From: Lyophyllum atratum
Lineage: Eukaryota > Basidiomycota > Agaricomycetes > Agaricales > Lyophyllaceae
Assembly (NCBI GenBank): GCA_014905825.1
Contig: JACGCN010000036.1
Span: 186,001 to 250,000 of the forward strand
Direction of reading: 5' to 3'
Length of the DNA stretch: 64,000 nt
Of the stretch, positions 59,334-64,000 are shown one piece after another (within the stretch, counting starts at the first letter, position 1; the number at the start of each line of letters is the position of its first letter). The position numbers and the translations under genes were made by a program. The notes under the pieces were generated by a model. The model saw only the letters and a program-made list of their open reading frames with translations. It was not told the origin of the DNA and did no database searches.

Positions 59334-60598
59334 GGCATATATCAAGAGGTTCGTAGTCCAGTAGTCGTTAAAGTAAGTACTCGCTGGATGGTGTTATACC
59401 CCTTGCTGCTACTCGTCCGTGCTGGGTATCATACGCGTGCAACATGATCAGAACTAAAAAAAGGGTAGCGAATCCGGCGCCATACCTCATAACCTTTTTA
59501 TCACATATGTTCCCCCTTTCTTAACTACTGCGACCCAAATTCCTCTTGTGTCCGCTCGACGCTAATATGGTTTGAAGCTTCATGGGATTGCCCTCCGTAA
59601 AAACTAAAGATGTAAGGAAAACGATGGGGACCTTCAACGGGAGGTTTTCCACGGTGAGGTGCAAATGAATCGGAGAGAGAAGGCGTGTGGTGGTGGTGTG
59701 CAAGGTATGGAAGGCCAGAAGCAATGGGAGATATAGGCTTCGAGATCTCCTTTCAGGATCAAAGCATTCAAAGAAGCAAGAACGAGGAATTTTACTTCCA
59801 GTATCGGGAGGGGTAGTGCCAGCCAGCTTCCGCGGGACGATAACTCGAGTCTCGTGCAGTTTCTTTAGTAGCGGCTGTGGTGCATGCCCGAAGATCGCAT
59901 CCAAGAGCTCAGGTGGAAGGTCTTCCAGTCAGATAGTCCTGCGGTGGTAACGATGGGAGCATTGCAGGAAAATAGTTGCATGCCTGCAGATGCCTGCATG
60001 CCTGTGACAAGTTCGGATGTCAATTCGGATGCCGCGACCAAGCCTAGCCTGAGATCACGCAAGTTGTCAGCCTCTCCTCTAGACGCTGTTCTCAAGGTAA
60101 GTATAGTATTCAAGAGTGAGATTGACAAAACTGAAGGAACACTTTGCTCCATACCCGTTTGAATGCCAGGGATAGTCAAATGTTACGCATGGACTCTCAT
60201 TCCTTTCAGGACACCTACAGCTGGCGAGACTTGACAAACTGCTTCCTCAACTCAGCACTCAGTACTCAGTACTCAGCACTCAATACCGTTTGGAGCACAT
60301 AGACTCTTCTTACCAAAGCGGAACTTCCCGGCGCCCGAATTCTGAGCCCGCCATTAATGCCGCCACCACACAGGCGGGCCCTGCAATTAGACTAACCTTT
60401 TTCCATTGCCTGCCCGTCCCACTAGCTGTTCCAACACTATTTTTTTGCATGGATAGCAAAATCGATGCACTGCTCGGGTTTTCAAGCACATATGGAGACA
60501 CTTTAGCCCAGGAAAAGGTTCAAAACTGAGTGTGTTGACGCCCTACATGCCAAGTGCTAATTCAGTATCCACTTCTACAGGACATCGCGGTCGTGTCG
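59334..60598 (+). other. spacer between DUF6697 copies; simple repeats
   Basis: Minus frame 59521-59904 (127 codons) is unrecognised. ATGCCTGC-type repeats occur near 59985-60003 and a run of ACTCAGT/ACTCAGC units at 60251-60282. May contain 5' exons of copy 2 (see the next entry). Confidence 0.4.
59884..60096 (+). other. possible upstream exon of DUF6697 copy 2
   Basis: Open frame beginning MPEDRIQELRWKVFQSDSPA, ending at a consensus donor (CTCAAG|GTAAGTAT at 60096/60097). An acceptor CTACAG at about 60581 would join in frame to DIAVVS and the copy 2 ATG, giving a longer N-terminus. An alternative acceptor at about 60210 gives a short open frame that stops at 60302. Not confirmed. Confidence 0.25.
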
Positions 60599-62284
60599 AT
60601 GGAACCCGTTGATAGCACAAACTGGATGACCCATAGATCTGCAGAACCCGTTCGGTCTCAGTCCCTTTTTTATGACTTCTTTGAAGACGGCAACGTCATG
60701 AGGGTCTCTGACCTCGACGTAGAAGCCGCATCGTCCCTGGTCAAACGGGAACATAGCCCTTTTCACTCTGTCGAAACACAGCTACAGGCTGAAGGCTCTG
60801 AGCTCCACGAATCTGATGCCGCTCCTGGGCATGAAAATGATGACACAGGGTTTGCTTTGAAAGTGGTGGGCCAGGAACTAGCGTATCCCGTTTTCTCCTA
60901 TGACCCACAGCAGCCCAACTTTGCTACGGGCCCTTCCACCTTTGATCCTCGTACGCAGGATGGCTTGTCCACCGAGCAAAAAAGTCCTCGAAAGAAGCGT
61001 CGGACGTTCCTAGACGCAGTCGAGATAGTAACTCCACCTTGGTTGGAACATGAACACCGACGCATCAAAAGGGAGAGGCACGAGCGCCAAGAGAGGGAGT
61101 TTCTCAATGTAGGTTCATCTCCCTGCTTTCGTCCATCATGATTCTGAATATGTTCCAAAGCCAAAATGGAAAGTCGAGCGGTACAAGGGAGACGAGGACG
61201 CGGGGTTAGGCTCTGTCCTCCAGCGACTTGACAATATCAATGTGAAGCCATTTCCTCTTCAGCTCGACGACGATCTTCTCGATTTCACGGTCTCTCGAGA
61301 CTTTGTCTCGGGCATGTACGGCGGGAATACCATGACGACCTTCCCTACGATCGGCGAGGGAAAGGGTGCGCATCACAATTACCGAGGGTTCATGTTTCTC
61401 AATATGTTATACAACCCTTATGCTCCACAACGAGCTGGGTTCCCTGGCTTGTTCTATCGGAGCCGCGGCGCCAGCGGACTGGCAAAGATCCATCGTACTT
61501 TCATCCGCATAGAAGCCGACTCATGGTTGTACATCGGACAATACGAGCTAATTCCGTCAGATCCTCTTTCTCGACAGGAGTGGATGTCAAGCTCAACCCA
61601 GGCAAGTTATCATCGATGCGCATTCTTTCCTGGGTATTCAACGAGCATGTAAATAGACACAGAACAGATGGTCTAAACATCTCTGTAAGAGAGAGTGGGC
61701 TATGGACCTTCGAGTAAGGATTGCACTTCGCAAGAAGCTCCGTCGCCAGCCGACTCTTGAAGAAATAAAGGAAGCAGCTGGCAATGATGCTGGGGTTATC
61801 CCCGAAGATGTGCACAGAGCTTTGGTCCGCGGCGAGGAGGTTAGTCCGACATTCATGAATGCATAAACTAAATTGACCATGTTTCTTATAGTCTATGAAT
61901 GTCTGGGTCATGAAATGTGTGGCGTACGACGAGGCTTTCCAGCGAGAGATGAGGGAGAAGCATCTCAATTGGACACCGAAGGTTAAGACAGGAGATACTG
62001 CATCAAAAGGCAAGTCTGGAAGGAAGCAGAAAGGTGCATCGAAGGATAACGTTGGAAGGACGAAGAAAGGTGCATCAAAGGATAAGGTCGGAAATGGTAA
62101 TACGAGGGAAGGTAAACGAAAACGCCCGGATACCAACACTCCCGATAACAGCGATGTGGAGGAGAATCTTCCCGGAGAAGTATCAAGCCCAACTACAGAA
62201 CACAAGATCGCGGACGAAAAGCTCGACGCCAGAAGTCGCCCTCCTCGGGTGATTCGTGCGCCAAAGAGGTTCTCGGGCAAATAG
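60599..62284 (+). CDS. DUF6697 domain protein (copy 2)
   Basis: Tandem paralogue of copy 1. Starts MEPVDSTNWMTHRSAEPVRS with the shared QSLFYDFFED block; acidic linker; KSPRKKRRTFLDAVEIVTPP (nuclear-localisation-like); FLN spliced to PKWKVERYKGDEDAGLGSVL; then VKPFPLQLDDDLLDFTVSRD, GMYGGNTMTTFPTIGEGKGA, MLYNPYAPQRAGFPGLFYRS, SWLYIGQYELIPSDPLSRQE. A GC-AG intron (61602-61656, CAG|GCAAGT) joins SSTQ to TQNRWSKHLCKREWAMDLRV. Next DVHRALVRGEE, then a GT-AG intron to NVWVMKCVAYDEAFQREM. The tail is longer than in copy 1 and basic, with KGASKD repeats and REGKRKRPDT, ending IRAPKRFSGK. Likely nuclear; molecular role unknown. Confidence 0.82.
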
Positions 62285-62853
62285 TGTTCCGTTTTTTTTT
62301 AAAAGAAGACCTAGAATGGACGTTATGGGACGGCCTTGTTACACCGTCTTACATCTTCATGTGTCGTTGATAATACTTTACCCAACTTCTGCCTAATAAT
62401 TCGCACAAGGCATTCAATGAGGGTTGCGCTGCGTGAAAGTCTCATCCACCAACTCAAGTGGTAGTCCTTTCAAAGAAAACATTCGCCGAAGCTTCATAAC
62501 TGGAGAGACGGAGAAGCAAGGAGTGATAGTATGTGATTAGGAGTGATAATATGTAATGACCGCAGACCTCAGAACTGCCTCAGAATAGCAGACGAAGAGT
62601 CATGTGAAATGAGCATCGAAATAGACGTGAAGCTCGCAGTGGATGATGCTGGCAGAGAACTGCCACCTATGGTTTATATCGGGCGACGCTCACGCAGCCG
62701 AGGTGAAGTAGTCCAAGATAGATTAACTCCGAATCTTACTAATATACAAGAGCTCATCCACAGAAACGATCCGCCGAGGTGAAGTAGTCCAAGATAGATT
62801 AACTCCGAATCTTACTAATATACAAGAGCTCATCCACAGAAACGATCCATAGA
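62285..62853. other. intergenic between convergent genes, with 76-bp tandem repeat
   Basis: Separates DUF6697 copy 2 from the RFC1 stop. Apart from the exact tandem repeat listed separately nothing was recognised. Confidence 0.5.
62697..62848 (+). repeat. exact tandem duplication of 76 bp
   Basis: Units 62697-62772 and 62773-62848 appear identical (start GCCGAGGTGAAGTAGTCCAA, end AGAAACGATCC). It ends 5 bp before the RFC1 stop codon, so it lies in that gene's 3' flank. Perfect identity implies a recent event or an assembly artefact. Confidence 0.9.
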
Positions 62854-64000
62854 TCATTTCTTAGCCTTCGCCTTCCCGGCAGGTGCCTTTTTCTTTTTGG
62901 CCACCTGAATCAGCTTGTCATTGCTGACGTCGTCCGGGTTCTTCTTCTTCTTCTCATCGTCCGAGGCATCGTCGACGACATCGTCATCCATCTAAGTAAG
63001 GTCTTTAGATACCAGCACACAATGTTTAAATTGACGCAACGTACATCGAACGCCTCTTCCAAATCTGGAGCGGGACCCGCCGCCAGCTTCTTGGGCTTCC
63101 CAATGTCCTGCGCTTTATGGAACGGAATAGGGTGCTCCGAGCCGTTATATCTGCAGCGATGTCACATTCAGAACCAGTCCAAAGACAGGAAGGAAAATTG
63201 ATGTACTTTCTCGTTAGAGCTCCCTTCGTCTGGCCCGAGATCTGCTTCATCACCAGCTCATCCTTGTGGTTGTCCACACCGAGCTCCACAATGGTATCCC
63301 AGTCTTCTTTCGACAGATAATACTCATCCATGCGTTCTATGACTTCATCCACGGCACTCTAAATGTTGCAAACCCGATTAGACCTATGAATTCGCCCGAG
63401 GAAATACAACATACCGCTCCTTCGTCCATCAGTGGTTTGACGAGGTGTGGGAACAGCGCCGGGATATATGACTGACGTATCTCCGCCTTGTCGCCCGAAA
63501 CCTTTAGGCGCATGCGAATCTGGACGTCCGTCAACTGGCGACCTAGTTTGTTCTGCTTCGAGTTCTGGCCGAGCCATCTAAAGAACGGAACTCGCACGTC
63601 AAATTGGGATCATAGAGCTGGCTAGGGATGAGGACATACTGAGGGAACGACATCGAATTTGGGCCTCCATAATGTGCACCGGCACCATATAGGAATGAGG
63701 CGGGCCGGACGGCGGAGCATACTGCATGGAGAGGCATGAGGCCCCAATGCTGTTCTGGACTGTAACGCAAGCGACATGAGAAAGGCTCCCTCTGGCTTGG
63801 TAAAGTAGGACTCGCCCGTGAATAAGAGCATCTACAAGATCCCCATCCGAGATGGACGAAGCAGCGCGATCCATCAACTCAAGCTGCTTTAGCGCCTTCT
63901 CGGGTCCTTCAAGGTCGCGTACCTTCGAAGGCTGGGTTTTGAGATAGTTTTCCTAACGACAAAAGGCTCAGATCCGCTACTTTATGAAGAGGAAAGTCGT
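62854..64000 (-). CDS. RFC1: replication factor C large subunit (C-terminal part), 5' end off window
   Basis: Clamp-loader large subunit that opens PCNA at primer ends. Only the C-terminal RFC1 domain is inside the window: LELMDRAASSISDGDLVDAL, PEQHWGLMPLHAVCSAVRPA, SFLYGAGAHYGGPNSMSFPQ, WLGQNSKQNKLGRQLTDVQI, RLKVSGDKAEIRQSYIPALF, HLVKPLMDEGASAVDEVIER, MDEYYLSKEDWDTIVELGVD and ALTRKY. The last part is acidic then Lys-rich (DMDDDVV, EKKKKNPDDV, KKKKAPAGKAKAKK), as in other RFC1 tails. Stop codon at 62854-62856. Introns of about 50-60 nt. The AAA+ and BRCT regions lie beyond 64000. Confidence 0.9.

Overview
The window looks like a nuclear contig of a filamentous basidiomycete, most likely an Agaricomycete. 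Protein-coding genes are split by many 45-65 nt GT-AG introns, both strands are used at high density, and the gene content fits: laccase-type multicopper oxidases, a pectate lyase, a GH127 glycosidase, DUF6534 and DUF6697 proteins (families I associate with mushroom-forming fungi) and MCH1-like transporters. I see no bacterial operons, CRISPR arrays, rRNA or intact transposons. All names rest on recognising motifs by eye; splice sites were worked out by hand only at key places.

Layout. 1-10.5 kb is a plant-cell-wall and decay region: a GH127 gene cut by the left edge, an alpha/beta hydrolase and a PL1 pectate lyase, all on the minus strand, then a truncated second pectate lyase (first two exons plus promoter) and an ADE2 remnant with its middle deleted. 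10.6-17.7 kb holds the ribosome-assembly gene RSA3, convergent with a 6 kb ankyrin-repeat gene whose N-terminus carries nucleotidyltransferase-like motifs. 18.3-29.3 kb holds two laccase-like genes arranged head to head around a 5.4 kb gene-poor spacer; both lack several copper-ligand histidines. 30.7-37.1 kb holds a DHA1-type drug/H+ antiporter and 2-isopropylmalate synthase (leucine synthesis). 37.7-48.0 kb is an array of four MCH1-like major facilitator genes, one minus and three plus, sharing a 10-nt microexon. 48.6-53.5 kb holds an inositol polyphosphate 5-phosphatase with a beta-propeller-like N-terminus and a Costars/ABRACL gene. 54.1-57 kb holds a secreted Gly/His/Trp-rich protein and a DUF6534 membrane protein. 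57.7-62.3 kb is a tandem pair of DUF6697 genes, and the window ends inside RFC1 (replication factor C large subunit).

How the genes may work together: GH127, the pectate lyase and the laccase-like oxidases suit a saprotroph or plant-associated fungus handling plant polymers. LeuA, RSA3, RFC1, ABRACL and the 5-phosphatase are housekeeping. The most unusual items are the laccase-like pair in which the HWHG copper motif reads DFDG and HSH reads HSQ, the ankyrin protein with a nucleotidyltransferase-like head, the MCH1 array, and two probable GC-AG introns that arose in one member of a duplicated pair.
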